Source of the DNA: Acetoanaerobium sticklandii
Lineage (GTDB): Bacteria; Bacillota; Clostridia; Peptostreptococcales; Filifactoraceae
Direction of reading: 5' to 3'
DNA: 64,000 nucleotides
NCBI RefSeq assembly: GCF_000196455.1
Contig: NC_014614.1
Span: 2,448,501 to 2,512,500, forward strand
The notes beneath the pieces are model-generated. The model made no database searches. It worked only from the letters and a program-made list of their open reading frames with translations, and had not been told where the DNA came from. This document shows positions 32,668 through 41,693 of this stretch, in pieces. The translations under genes were made by a program, and so were the position numbers. Position 1 is the first letter of the stretch, and every line of letters begins with the position of its first letter.

Positions 32668-34662
32668 TTATGGAGTAAGCACAGGCTTGAATCCATATAC
32701 CAATTTTCCATCTGCTTCAGCAAACTGAAGGTATTTTATATCTTGATATATATTGGTTTTTGGCATAGATGCATAGTCTACCACACTGATATAGCTTACA
32801 TTTCCATCTACTCTAGAGGAAAAACTCTTACCTGAATATACGACATATACATTCTTAGTCTTTGCTTCTTTTTGGATGATTTTGTCAAATGCATTTTGGT
32901 CTATACTGTCTGCGGACTTGTCACTGCCTTGAAGCACTATGACTACATTCCCAGCACTTTTTGACATTAGTCCTTTTAAATAGTCCCATTGACCTTTTAC
33001 TTTGTATACTCCGCCATTTCTGTTGTCCACGCTTATAAATGTTGTATTTCCAACGGTTTTATATTTATATGCCCCATTAAAGGCTTCCTTTGGCGCTGAC
33101 ACCGCTCCTAAAAATGCGTTATCCCCAGCACCTAGAGTCATTACAGCTTGGTTTGAGCTGGCTGAGCTTGCGAGCTTTGCCTTAAATGCTTGATCAATTA
33201 TGCTTTCTCCACCTGACATGTTTCCAAATACTGCTGCTGTTCCTGAATCCGGAAGAGTTTGAACCATTTTAGTATCAGGTGCATTTTTCTTAAGTACTTC
33301 TACTGGAATTTTTCCAGTAACTCCTCCATATGAAGCTACTATATTTCCACTTCCTGATGAAGTCGGCGTGAAATATCTGCCATCAAAGCTCCCTGATATT
33401 CCTTCTCCAGAAACCTGAAAACTAGGAGTAGTTATGTCTATAGGATTTTTAGAAGCATCAAAGGCTCTTATAGCAAGCTCTACCTTGTCTCCTTGGAAAA
33501 TAGTTTCATTTAGCACAGAAATTTCAATCTGAGAGATACTACCTTTTGGAGCTGTATTTTTGATAGTAAGCCCATTTACGAGTGACCTTTCTGCAGATGC
33601 CATAGTATTTTGAATTTTGCCGTCTGCCATCAGCTGAGTAGAGCCTCCTCCGTCAAGCATCATGGCATCCTTTGCTCCTAGCGCTTTCATATACGCTTGC
33701 ATGTCTTTTTCATCCATTCCTATAAACGGAGATTTTCTTCCGTCTACAGTGACTATGAGCATTTTTTTGTCCGCTGTGATTCCTAGAGCTGTTCTTTGAC
33801 TTTTTCCGCTCACACTCTGGGTTATGGATGTCTCTACTCCATTTTTAAGAAGCATAGTACCTCCACCTATTGCAGTTTTTATATTGTTGTAATTTAAGTT
33901 TATATCTGTTTTTAGCTTGACCTTTTCTTCTGGAGTAAAAGCTCCTTGAAGTACAAAGCTATTTGCTCCAGCTGCTAGTATCACGTAACCATTTTCAGGA
34001 ATTGCCACACTAGGCTGTCCACATCTTACTTCTCTTACGATGTCGTTTTCTACTACTATCTCTGTAAGGTCAAAATAAGTTTTATTAGCGCCTGGGCTGT
34101 TAGGAGTGTATTCTTTAGTGTATATTACTATGTTTCCATAGTCTTTACTCGGTTTATTTATTGCTGATATATCTACATTTATACCTCTTGAGCTATTTTC
34201 TACTTGAATATTTGAATAAAGGTAAGCAAGAAGTGCGTTGCCTGTAGAGTCAACTAGCAATGAAGCGTATTTATTAAGCTCATAATGAGGACTTGAAAGC
34301 TGCTTTCCATCTTTTACTATAGGCCCTATGGAAAATGCTGGGGTAGACATTGAGAAAAAATCACCATTCACTGCCGCAACTACGCCTTGCTCCTGATTTA
34401 CCATATTGCTAAGTGTTGTTCTGTTTATAAAACCACTTTTATTAAATAAAACATCTAGCTTTACAGATGGATTGTTTAAATCTACTTCAAGTATATTTAC
34501 GTTTTGGACTCCCCACTCGTAAAAGCTAGATACCTTTTTTAGATTTACCCCTTGACTTAAGGGAATCTGATACCTTGATTCATCTATTACATTTGCAAAG
34601 GATACTGCTGGAGCTAATCCAATTAGCATCGCTAGCATAAGAGCCGCAAATTGTTTTTTCAT
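32668..34662 (-). CDS. Secreted phosphodiester glycosidase family (NAGPA-domain) protein
   Basis: The 664-residue protein starts with a signal peptide (MKKQFAALMLAMLIGLAPAV, cleavage near SFA-NVID). A phosphodiester glycosidase/exopolysaccharide domain covers about residues 90-375, with VAAVNGDFFSM, IGGGTMLLKNG, RTALGITADKKMLIVTVDGR and the signature MMLDGGGSTQLMADG. An Ig-like segment follows (about 385-465) and a C-terminal domain that may be phosphoesterase-like (TLGAGDNAFLGAVSAP, VIVLQGSDKSAD). Members act on cell-wall or extracellular glycans. Upstream AAGGAGATG. Exact substrate unknown. Confidence 0.85.
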   Translation of the reverse strand: MKKQFAALMLAMLIGLAPAVSFANVIDESRYQIPLSQGVNLKKVSSFYEWGVQNVNILEVDLNNPSVKLDVLFNKSGFINRTTLSNMVNQEQGVVAAVNGDFFSMSTPAFSIGPIVKDGKQLSSPHYELNKYASLLVDSTGNALLAYLYSNIQVENSSRGINVDISAINKPSKDYGNIVIYTKEYTPNSPGANKTYFDLTEIVVENDIVREVRCGQPSVAIPENGYVILAAGANSFVLQGAFTPEEKVKLKTDINLNYNNIKTAIGGGTMLLKNGVETSITQSVSGKSQRTALGITADKKMLIVTVDGRKSPFIGMDEKDMQAYMKALGAKDAMMLDGGGSTQLMADGKIQNTMASAERSLVNGLTIKNTAPKGSISQIEISVLNETIFQGDKVELAIRAFDASKNPIDITTPSFQVSGEGISGSFDGRYFTPTSSGSGNIVASYGGVTGKIPVEVLKKNAPDTKMVQTLPDSGTAAVFGNMSGGESIIDQAFKAKLASSASSNQAVMTLGAGDNAFLGAVSAPKEAFNGAYKYKTVGNTTFISVDNRNGGVYKVKGQWDYLKGLMSKSAGNVVIVLQGSDKSADSIDQNAFDKIIQKEAKTKNVYVVYSGKSFSSRVDGNVSYISVVDYASMPKTNIYQDIKYLQFAEADGKLVYGFKPVLTP

Positions 34663-34897
34663 GCCTTACATCTCCTTCTTACATACAAAAGACATACTTT
34701 GATGTCAAAAAATCTGTTAATGGTTTTAGTTATACCTTCTCGCACTATATCTTAAGTCAAAAGCAAAAAAGATACAATTACATAGTGATTACAGTTCTGT
34801 TTCAGTTAGCCTTCCTATGATATAATACAGATGTTGTTATATAGTGATATTAAAAACTTGCTCTAAACCTACTAGAGTATATCGGAGGATAATATAT

Positions 34898-35362
34898 ATG
34901 AATGATTTTTTTGTAAACCTCAGTCACGAGGTCTACGTTTTTTTGCTCGCAGCAGTACCTCTAATCGAGCTCAGGGGAGCTATTCCACTAGGAATAGGGC
35001 TTGGAATGAGTCCTTGGGAAGCTTACTGGATTTCTGTTGCAGGCTCTACACTTCCTGCTCCTTTTCTCATTCTGTTTTTCAGAAAAATTTTAGAATTTAT
35101 GGAAGAGAAGAACATTTTTAAATGGTTTACTGATTTTTTGAATAACCATATCTACAAAAAATCAAAAAAACTAAAGGCAGCGAATATACTCGGAATTTAT
35201 GTATTCGTCGCTATTCCACTGCCTTCTACTGGAGCCTACACAGGCTCAGCACTTGCTTCCATTTTAAATATTCGTATGAAGTATGCTCTTCCTGCCATAT
35301 TTTTTGGAAACATGACAGCAGGCTTTATCATGATGATGCTCTCACACGCTATAATGCTCTAG
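34898..35362 (+). CDS. COG2426-family small membrane export protein
   Basis: The 154-residue integral membrane protein is of the putative small multidrug-export family (COG2426). Typical marks are LAAVPLIELRGAIPLGIGLG near the N-terminus and FVAIPLPSTGAYTGSALASI in the middle, with four or so hydrophobic segments. ATG at 34898 has GGAGGAT 7 bases before it, so 18 upstream codons in frame are not used. It is transcribed away from the glycosidase gene and overlaps the end of the convergent AEC transporter by 4 bases. Substrate unknown. Confidence 0.83.
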   Translation: MNDFFVNLSHEVYVFLLAAVPLIELRGAIPLGIGLGMSPWEAYWISVAGSTLPAPFLILFFRKILEFMEEKNIFKWFTDFLNNHIYKKSKKLKAANILGIYVFVAIPLPSTGAYTGSALASILNIRMKYALPAIFFGNMTAGFIMMMLSHAIML

Positions 35363-36288
35363 CCTAAAAACAGAGCTATGAGAGGTATAGTAACTAGAGA
35401 CATTAAGGTTGTTAAAAATATAAGCTGAGATGCTAGAAGCTCGTCGCTTTCATAGCGAGTAGCAAATATTGCTACATTTGCAGCTACTGGCATAGCAGTT
35501 ATTATTATAGGAATCTTTAAAAAATAACCATCTAGCTTTAATATCGTAAAAAGAACAATCATTATCGCTGGAATTACTGCAACTTTTATAACTGCTGTGA
35601 GTAGCAGTTTTTTGTTTGCAAAAATTGCATCTACTCTAGTTCTAGCTAGTGTGCTTCCAACTGCCAGCATGGCAAGAGGAGTGGTTGCTGAGGCTAAATA
35701 TAGTAGCGTACTATCTAGTATCGGTGGAAGTTTAATTGAAAGTATAAACAAAGTAAACCCTATAGCTACTGCTATTGTCCCTGGATTAAGCAAGGCTGCA
35801 AGACCTTTTTTCTTAGATGCTGAGCTATCAGAGGATCTGCTGAGCATATGAACTCCAACTGTCCACATCAAAAGGTCAAACGGCATATTAAATAATGAAG
35901 TATAGAATATTCCTTGAGTTCCGTAAAGTCCCTGAGTTATAGGGTATCCCATAAAGCCTACGTTTGGAAATATCATAGCTGTCTGAAATACGTCCTTTTC
36001 CTTACCCTTTGCTCTAAGTAGCTTGGCAAATAGATATGAAAGCGAAATCGTACCTGCATAAACAGCTATAGCCATTCCTATCATCTTTAAGCTCTGACCT
36101 AGTAGCTCTATAGAAAAATCAAACTGCATAGCTCTTATTATAAGAGCTGGAAGCGTAATATATAAAACTAGAGTACTAATTTCTTTAGCTCCATGCTTTG
36201 TTATCATCTGCTGTTTTCCTGCTATATATCCAACTAATATCAGCAGAAACAGCACTAATACTTGAGAAAAAATCGTCCAAAAGTCCAT
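35359..36288 (-). CDS. AEC-family (auxin efflux carrier-like) permease
   Basis: The 309-residue protein has about ten hydrophobic helices: LLILVGYIAGKQQMITKHGA, LVLYITLPALIIRAM, AMIFPNVGFMGYPITQGLYG, SATTPLAMLAVGSTLAR. The internal N-P-x-x-G and P-L motifs are typical of AEC transporters, which in Firmicutes include malate or amino-acid permeases. ATG at 36288 with GGTGAT upstream is chosen over an overlapping GTG. Monocistronic; shares a 4-base tail overlap with the plus-strand membrane gene. Confidence 0.85.
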   Translation of the reverse strand: MDFWTIFSQVLVLFLLILVGYIAGKQQMITKHGAKEISTLVLYITLPALIIRAMQFDFSIELLGQSLKMIGMAIAVYAGTISLSYLFAKLLRAKGKEKDVFQTAMIFPNVGFMGYPITQGLYGTQGIFYTSLFNMPFDLLMWTVGVHMLSRSSDSSASKKKGLAALLNPGTIAVAIGFTLFILSIKLPPILDSTLLYLASATTPLAMLAVGSTLARTRVDAIFANKKLLLTAVIKVAVIPAIMIVLFTILKLDGYFLKIPIIITAMPVAANVAIFATRYESDELLASQLIFLTTLMSLVTIPLIALFLG

Positions 36289-36389
36289 TTTTATCACCGT
36301 CACTTTTTATAAATTAGGAACAAAATCACAATTATCTTTACTACCATGAAAATAAGCCTGTTTTTAATTTCAAAACTTGTATACATAAA

Positions 36390-36443
36390 ACAAAACCATT
36401 TAGATTATTATCTCATAAAAAAGACAAATCTAAATGGTTTTTT
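36390..36443. terminator. Probable bidirectional terminator
   Basis: AAACCATTTAGATT and AATCTAAATGGTTT form a 14-bp stem around a 20-base loop, with T-runs on both strands (GGTTTTTTTAG plus, GGTTTTGTTTT minus). It is downstream of the rod-gene unit on the minus strand. Confidence 0.72.
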
Positions 36444-36472
36444 TAGTTGTTATAATTTTCTTTATATTTCTT

Positions 36473-36537
36473 TTTTTATTTTTCTTAATAATTCTTCTTA
36501 TTTCTTAATAATTCTTAATAATCCTTCTTATTTCTTG
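36473..36537 (-). repeat. Short tandem repeat at the 3' end of the flgJ-like gene
   Basis: On the minus strand AAGAAATAAGAAG and ATTATTAAGAA units recur two to three times from the last codons of the rod-binding gene into the spacer. The stop codon lies in the first unit. Simple-sequence character; it could vary in copy number. Confidence 0.5.
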
Positions 36538-36830
36538 TAGGCCTTAGTGTATTGCTCATATATCATCTTGGCTATACCCATAGATTGATTCTTTGACACA
36601 TCTTCCGCATATCTCTCTAGCATAAAATCCGTCATGATATCCTTGCCTGGAGCTTTTTCTTCGTCTTCATTTTCAGGAATAGTAGCTTTCATCTGCTTGA
36701 GCATGATTTTTAGAAATTCCGCTTCCATCTCTCCAGCAACTTTTTTAAGCTTTTCCTTTTCCATCTCGCTCATCTGTTCATCCTTGTAACTTACTGGGAT
36801 GTTAGTAGGTATAAAAGGCTTAATGTCCAT
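36528..36830 (-). CDS. Rod-binding protein, FlgJ N-terminal-domain type
   Basis: The 100-residue protein has KKVAGEMEAEFLKIMLKQMK, then PGKDIMTDFMLERYAEDVSK and SMGIAKMIYEQY, the FlgJ rod-cap domain. It lacks the glucosaminidase half that proteobacterial FlgJ carries; a separate GH73 protein is encoded at 44419. It is 10 bases after flhP and ends the mbl-flhO-flhP-flgJ group, as in other Clostridia. Confidence 0.87.
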   Translation of the reverse strand: MDIKPFIPTNIPVSYKDEQMSEMEKEKLKKVAGEMEAEFLKIMLKQMKATIPENEDEEKAPGKDIMTDFMLERYAEDVSKNQSMGIAKMIYEQYTKAYKK

Positions 36831-36840
36831 AGTCTACCTC

Positions 36841-37641
36841 CTATCTTTTAAGTGAGTTTACTGTCTGCATCATATCGTCTGCTGTCTGAATGGATTTTGA
36901 GTTTATTTCGTAGGCTCTTTGAGCCATAATCATTCTCACCATCTCGTCAACTAGCTGAACGTTAGATGTTTCTAAAAATCCTTGGTATAGTTTAGTGTCT
37001 TTACTTTCATCTTCTTCTATTACTGGCTCGCCTGAGTTTGCAGTCAGAGAGAAGAAGTTATTTCCCATAGCCTGAAGTCCCTCTGGATTAATAAACTGAA
37101 CTATTTGAATCTCTCCTAGCTCTACTATCTCGCCTGCTTCATCCTGAGCCGTAACCATCCCTCCCTCAGATATAGAGAAGTTTCTCATAGTAGATTCCAC
37201 TTCTATTACATCATCGTCTGTAGATAGTACGGTATAGCCCTGAGAAGTAACTAGAGTCATAACATCTCCATCCACAGAAAACTTGAAGTTTCCATCTCTA
37301 GTAAACAGCTGCTCTGGATTGCCAGTTGGGTTCTCAACTACAAAAAATCCTGGGCCTTCTAAAGCAACATCTGTAGGATTTTCAGTTTTTTCTAGATTTC
37401 CATTTGTGAACAATCTAGAAGTAGCAACAGGTCTTACCCCGTGACCTATTTGAAGATTTACAGGTTCTCCTAGCTCAGGGTCGTTTGATACGCTTTTCAT
37501 CGATGTATAAAGTAAATCCTTAAATTCTGTTTTTTGTTTTTTGAATCCTGTCGTATTTACGTTTGCAAGGTTGTTTGATATTGTATCCATATTTAGCTGT
37601 TGTGCTCTCATTCCACTAGCCGCAGTCCAAAGTGCTCTCAT
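36841..37641 (-). CDS. flhP: Flagellar rod protein FlhP (FlgG-like)
   Basis: The 266-residue rod/hook family protein has RALWTAASGMRAQQLNMDTI, the signature ISNNLANVNTTGFKKQKTEF, LEGPGFFVVENP, and the C-terminal LYQGFLETSNVQLVDEMVRM. The full FlgG-type length and a paralogue upstream (flhO) behind mbl reproduce the Bacillus mbl-flhO-flhP order. These proteins form the distal rod in Firmicutes. Confidence 0.92.
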   Translation of the reverse strand: MRALWTAASGMRAQQLNMDTISNNLANVNTTGFKKQKTEFKDLLYTSMKSVSNDPELGEPVNLQIGHGVRPVATSRLFTNGNLEKTENPTDVALEGPGFFVVENPTGNPEQLFTRDGNFKFSVDGDVMTLVTSQGYTVLSTDDDVIEVESTMRNFSISEGGMVTAQDEAGEIVELGEIQIVQFINPEGLQAMGNNFFSLTANSGEPVIEEDESKDTKLYQGFLETSNVQLVDEMVRMIMAQRAYEINSKSIQTADDMMQTVNSLKR

Positions 37642-37732
37642 ATGTATCTTCCTCTCTATTTTTAAATATATATACTTATTTTAGTTATATAAATATTTTT
37701 TCTCCTATATCTTCATTAATCCTCAATATATA

Positions 37733-38851
37733 TTATATTTTGCCTATTTCATTTGCAGCTTTTGACATTATGTCATCATATGATCTTATAACTTTTTGAC
37801 CGCTTTCGTAGCCTCTAAGCAAATTTATCATTTCAGCCATTTCTGATATTATATCTACGTTTGAGCCTTCTAAATATCCTTGGAGCACCTGTCCATCAAA
37901 CTCAGCTTCATCCGCTTCGATGCCATCTGCCATTGTAAGGTAGCTTTCTCCCTGCTTTATCATGCTCTCCGTGTTTGCTATGTTTACTACTCCAAGTGTA
38001 TCAATTTCCTCTGGCTCGCCATCTACGGTTGCCACTATGTTTCCAAATTTATCTATGTCTATTTTTGAAGCTCCCTCAGGAACTGAAATTTCATTGTCGC
38101 TGGCAGAAAGCACTACATTTCCACTATAATCCACTAAAATTCCTTCTGGATTAATAGAAAAACCACCATTTCTGCTATATTTTATTTGATTATCCTGCAT
38201 ATCTAATATTTTGAAAAATCCTTTACCCTCTATTGCTACGTGAAGAGGATTTTCTGTAGGGTCTAAATTACCTTGATTAAAGTTAATCATAGACCTGTCA
38301 GCTAGTGCTCCACCATTCATCGTTCCTATGACCTGAGCATTTACAGCTGTTATAACTCTAGCTACGTCTTGTCCGCCTGCTTGCAGTATGCCGTTTGGAA
38401 GTAGGGTAATCGCACCGTCTGGCGCTGAAATCGGATTGCCATTTACATCTAAAAGGTAGGCTCCAAACTTCGCATGAGTATTGCTGTCTGAATCTCTCAA
38501 AGCTGTTCTAAGGTATCCTTCCTCATCTCTAGTTATTTTAGCAGATTTATGATATCCTATGCCATGTCTATCTTCCATTCTAAAATATCCCGAGGTTATT
38601 TCTATGGACACAATCGAGTCATTTGTTTGAAAATCTGCTGGTGGATCTACGTTTACAAGTTGCCTAGTAGGTCTCAGATTATTTTCTACTCCATTTAGCT
38701 TTACCATGAGCTGTTCTGGAAAAGACTCTGTAACTAGAACATCTTTTTTAAATGCAGTAGTTTGAGAGTTTGCGATGTTGCTCGTGATTACATCTATTCT
38801 TTTTGAGTCCGTTCTCATGCCATTTGTAGCTGTATAAATACCTCTAAACAT
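37733..38851 (-). CDS. flhO: Flagellar rod protein FlhO (FlgF-like)
   Basis: The 372-residue rod/hook family protein starts FRGIYTATNGMRTDSKRIDV, then TSNIANSQTTAFKKDVLVTE, and ends LQGYLEGSNVDIISEMAEMI. At 372 residues it is about 100 longer than typical FlhO, from an inserted region around 110-200 containing LLDVNGNPISAPDGAITLLP. ATG at 38851 has GGAGGGAATT before it; an in-frame upstream start is rejected. Follows mbl past a terminator. Confidence 0.88.
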   Translation of the reverse strand: MFRGIYTATNGMRTDSKRIDVITSNIANSQTTAFKKDVLVTESFPEQLMVKLNGVENNLRPTRQLVNVDPPADFQTNDSIVSIEITSGYFRMEDRHGIGYHKSAKITRDEEGYLRTALRDSDSNTHAKFGAYLLDVNGNPISAPDGAITLLPNGILQAGGQDVARVITAVNAQVIGTMNGGALADRSMINFNQGNLDPTENPLHVAIEGKGFFKILDMQDNQIKYSRNGGFSINPEGILVDYSGNVVLSASDNEISVPEGASKIDIDKFGNIVATVDGEPEEIDTLGVVNIANTESMIKQGESYLTMADGIEADEAEFDGQVLQGYLEGSNVDIISEMAEMINLLRGYESGQKVIRSYDDIMSKAANEIGKI

Positions 38852-38867
38852 AATTCCCTCCAAGTTT

Positions 38868-38898
38868 ACAAAAAGTCTATTAGCTAGGCTAATAGACT
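38868..38898 (-). terminator. Terminator between mbl and flhO
   Basis: AGTCTATTAGC and GCTAATAGACT pair as an 11-bp stem with a 3-base loop, followed by TTTTTGT on the minus strand. It lies only 17 bases before flhO, about 100 bases after the mbl stop. A second small hairpin (TTACAGG/CCTGTAA) sits at 38938-38960. Confidence 0.78.
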
Positions 38899-38995
38899 CC
38901 TTATGTACATCATCTAATTTAATTCAGATTAATGCATTACAGGATATAGCCCTGTAACCTTTATCGACATTTCTATAGAATTTACCTATAGTTCT

Positions 38996-40015
38996 TTAGT
39001 ACCTTTTTTTAGTTGAGCGCTGTAATACCTTTATAGAATTAAGTGCTTCTCCCGTTCCTTTTGCAACACAAGAAATAGCATCGTCTGCTATATATACACT
39101 TATACCCGTTCTTTTAGCAATAAGCTTATCTAGTCCCCAAAGAAGAGACCCTCCACCAGTCATAAGGATTCCTTTGTCACTGATATCTGCTGATAGCTCC
39201 GGTGGTGTTTTTTCAAGCACATAGTGAACTGCATCAGCTATTTGTGCTACACTTTCTCTAAGCGCTTCTAATGTTTCTTCTGAAGATACCTTGATTGTTT
39301 CTGGAAGTCCTGAAACTAGGTTTCTTCCTCTTACATCCATAGTTACTTCCGTATCTCTTGGGAAAGCTGAACCGATGTTGATTTTGATTTCTTCAGCTGT
39401 ACGCTCTCCGATTAATATGCTGTGTTTCTTTCTCATGTACTTCACTATCGCCTCATCGAACTTATCTCCAGCGATTTTTATTGAGGTGCTTACAACTATA
39501 CCTCCAAGAGATATAACTGCAACATCAGAGGTTCCTCCCCCGATATCTACTACCATACTTCCGTTTGGCTGAGAAATCTCTATTCCAGCTCCTATAGCTG
39601 CTGCTATCGGCTCTTCAATTAAGAATACGTCTCTAGCTCCTGCTTCCATAGTAGCATCTATTACTGCTCTTTTTTCAACTTCCGTTACTCCTGATGGTAC
39701 ACAAACTATAATCTGAGGCTTGAAGAATCTAAATAGACCTACTCCTCCAGTAACTTTCTCTATGAAATGCTTTAGCATTTTTTCTGTAACATCGTAATCA
39801 GAAATAACTCCGTCTTTTAATGGACGAATTGCAACTATATTTCCAGGTGTACGACCTAGCATCCTTTGAGCTTCTTCACCGACAGCAAGCACCTTATTAG
39901 TGCTAGTGTCTATAGCTACAACTGATGGCTCCTGAAGTACTATCCCCTTGCCTTTTACATATACTAGTACTGACGCGGTACCTAAATCTATTCCAATATC
40001 TGGCGAAAATCCCAT
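38996..40015 (-). CDS. mbl: MreB/Mbl actin-like cell-shape protein
   Basis: The 339-residue bacterial actin has PDIGIDLGTASVLVYVKGKG (phosphate 1), MVVDIGGGTSDVAVISLGG (phosphate 2) and ILMTGGGSLLWGLDKL (adenosine motif). It lies upstream of flhO-flhP, the Mbl position in Bacillus. It directs sidewall peptidoglycan synthesis at the membrane. Ribosome site AAAGGAGAATATAGAA. MreB versus Mbl is decided by synteny. Confidence 0.93.
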   Translation of the reverse strand: MGFSPDIGIDLGTASVLVYVKGKGIVLQEPSVVAIDTSTNKVLAVGEEAQRMLGRTPGNIVAIRPLKDGVISDYDVTEKMLKHFIEKVTGGVGLFRFFKPQIIVCVPSGVTEVEKRAVIDATMEAGARDVFLIEEPIAAAIGAGIEISQPNGSMVVDIGGGTSDVAVISLGGIVVSTSIKIAGDKFDEAIVKYMRKKHSILIGERTAEEIKINIGSAFPRDTEVTMDVRGRNLVSGLPETIKVSSEETLEALRESVAQIADAVHYVLEKTPPELSADISDKGILMTGGGSLLWGLDKLIAKRTGISVYIADDAISCVAKGTGEALNSIKVLQRSTKKRY

Positions 40016-40078
40016 TTCTATATTCTCCTTTTCATCAATAAATTATTCTCTAATCATTTTAACATTATTTGGAAAGAA

Positions 40079-41341
40079 TTAGTCCTCTATTTTTTCAATA
40101 TTTGCCCCTAATGAGGAAAGCTTCTTCACTATATCTACATATCCTCTTTCGACATGATAAATTTCAGTAACTCTAGTTTGTCCTTCTGCTACCATTCCAC
40201 TAAGAATAAGCGCTGCTCCAGCTCTTAAATCTGTAGCTACAACATTTGAGCCTTCAAGATTTTTTACGCCTTGAATTACTGCTGATTTTCCCTCTATTTT
40301 TATATCTGCTCCCATTCTGTTTAGCTCAGGAACATTCATAAATCTGTTTTCAAATACAGTTTCTATAACCATAGAATTGCCCTCAGCAATGCTAAGCAGT
40401 GCCATAAATGGAGACTGCAAATCTGTAGGAAAACCTGGATGAGGCATAGTTTTGATATCTGTAGGCATTATGTTTTTCGGCCCAATAACTCTTATAGTAG
40501 ATTCACCTTCTTCTACCACGCAACCCATTTCTATGAGTTTTGCCATTACCGGTCTAAGGTGATCTGGAATAACATTTTCCAGCACAATATCACCCTTGGT
40601 AATAGCTGCAGCTACCATGTAGGTTCCTGCTTCTATACGGTCAGGAATTACTATATGCTCAGCGCCGTGAAGGGCTTTTACTCCAGTTATTTTTATGGTT
40701 TTTGTTCCAGCTCCTTTAACCTTACCACCCATTTCATTGATAAAGTTAGAAAGATCTACTATTTCTGGCTCTTCTGCAGCATTTTCAATAACAGTAACGC
40801 CATCTGCAAGAGCTGCCGCCATCATTATATTTTCTGTAGCTCCAACAGAAGGGAAATCCAGATAAATCTTATGACCCTCTAGCCCTTTAGTGTGTGCTTC
40901 TACATAGCCATGCTCCATATCTACAAGTGCATTCATAGCTTTAAACCCTTTTAGATGCAAATCAATAGGTCTTGTACCTATAGCACATCCTCCAGGCATT
41001 GAAATTTTTGATCTGTTAAATCTCGCAAGCAGTGGCCCCATAATCAAAAATGAAGCTCTCATTTTGCTAACTAGCTCATATGGAGCATCATAGCTATTTA
41101 TGTTAGTAGCATCAACTACCAAAGTTTCATCTTTAAACTCAACCTTTGCACCTAAGTGGCGAAGTAAATCACTCATTACATGTACATCTCTTAAGTTTGG
41201 TACTCCCTTAATTGTAGATACACCGTCTGCAAGAAGTGTAGCTGCTATTACTGGAAGAACTGCGTTCTTTGCTCCACTGATTTTTACATTACCCTTTAAT
41301 GGTCCGCTTTTTCTCACTAGAATATGAGCCAAATTGTTCAT
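40079..41341 (-). CDS. murA: UDP-N-acetylglucosamine 1-carboxyvinyltransferase MurA
   Basis: MurA catalyses the first committed step of peptidoglycan synthesis. The 420-residue sequence has ISGAKNAVLPVIAATLLADG, the PEP-binding active-site cysteine C119 in MPGGCAIGTRPID, and the C-terminal DLRAGAALILSGMVAEGQT. The cysteine predicts fosfomycin sensitivity of the enzyme. Start is uncertain: AAAGGA abuts the ATG at 41341, while a TTG at 41332 has the usual 9-base spacing. Followed by mbl. Confidence 0.95.
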   Translation of the reverse strand: MNNLAHILVRKSGPLKGNVKISGAKNAVLPVIAATLLADGVSTIKGVPNLRDVHVMSDLLRHLGAKVEFKDETLVVDATNINSYDAPYELVSKMRASFLIMGPLLARFNRSKISMPGGCAIGTRPIDLHLKGFKAMNALVDMEHGYVEAHTKGLEGHKIYLDFPSVGATENIMMAAALADGVTVIENAAEEPEIVDLSNFINEMGGKVKGAGTKTIKITGVKALHGAEHIVIPDRIEAGTYMVAAAITKGDIVLENVIPDHLRPVMAKLIEMGCVVEEGESTIRVIGPKNIMPTDIKTMPHPGFPTDLQSPFMALLSIAEGNSMVIETVFENRFMNVPELNRMGADIKIEGKSAVIQGVKNLEGSNVVATDLRAGAALILSGMVAEGQTRVTEIYHVERGYVDIVKKLSSLGANIEKIED

Positions 41342-41693
41342 TCCTTTCGATTTTCCAAATATAAATCGCTTTTTTCATCCATTTTTAACCTGCCGGACTC
41401 TAATTGTCCCACATCATCTATTATTATAAAGTTGTATGCTATATTTTAAATTTTATTTTTTATCAAAGTCCAAATCTATTTATACCCTTTTTATCTGAAC
41501 ATGTCAATTTATATTTTACTATATAAATCATCTAGATAAAAGTATATATATTCTACTTAGAAAATTTATTGATTTCAAAGCAAATTTTTAGGGTTCTAAA
41601 AGTAAACCTTTACTTTCAAAACCCTTTATTCACAATTAAACTCTTGCTAATTCGCTCAATAAAAGCTTTTTAATGAGTCTTTTGACTTTTTAT
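41342..41693. other. Intergenic region, 352 bases
   Basis: AT-rich, no credible gene. It holds the murA promoter region and, at about 41588-41625, a structured inverted repeat (AGGGTTTTGAAAGTAAA with TTTACTTTTAGAACCCT on the minus strand) downstream of the gene at 41694. The repeat lacks a good T-run, so it is only a possible terminator. Confidence 0.4.

Noticed and set aside
36346..36540. 64-codon plus-strand frame
   Set aside because: It crosses a terminator hairpin and a simple-sequence repeat and has no ribosome site.
40439..40882. 147-codon frame on the plus strand
   Set aside because: It is fully antisense to murA, rich in His, Tyr, Cys and Phe as expected for a reverse frame, with no ribosome site.
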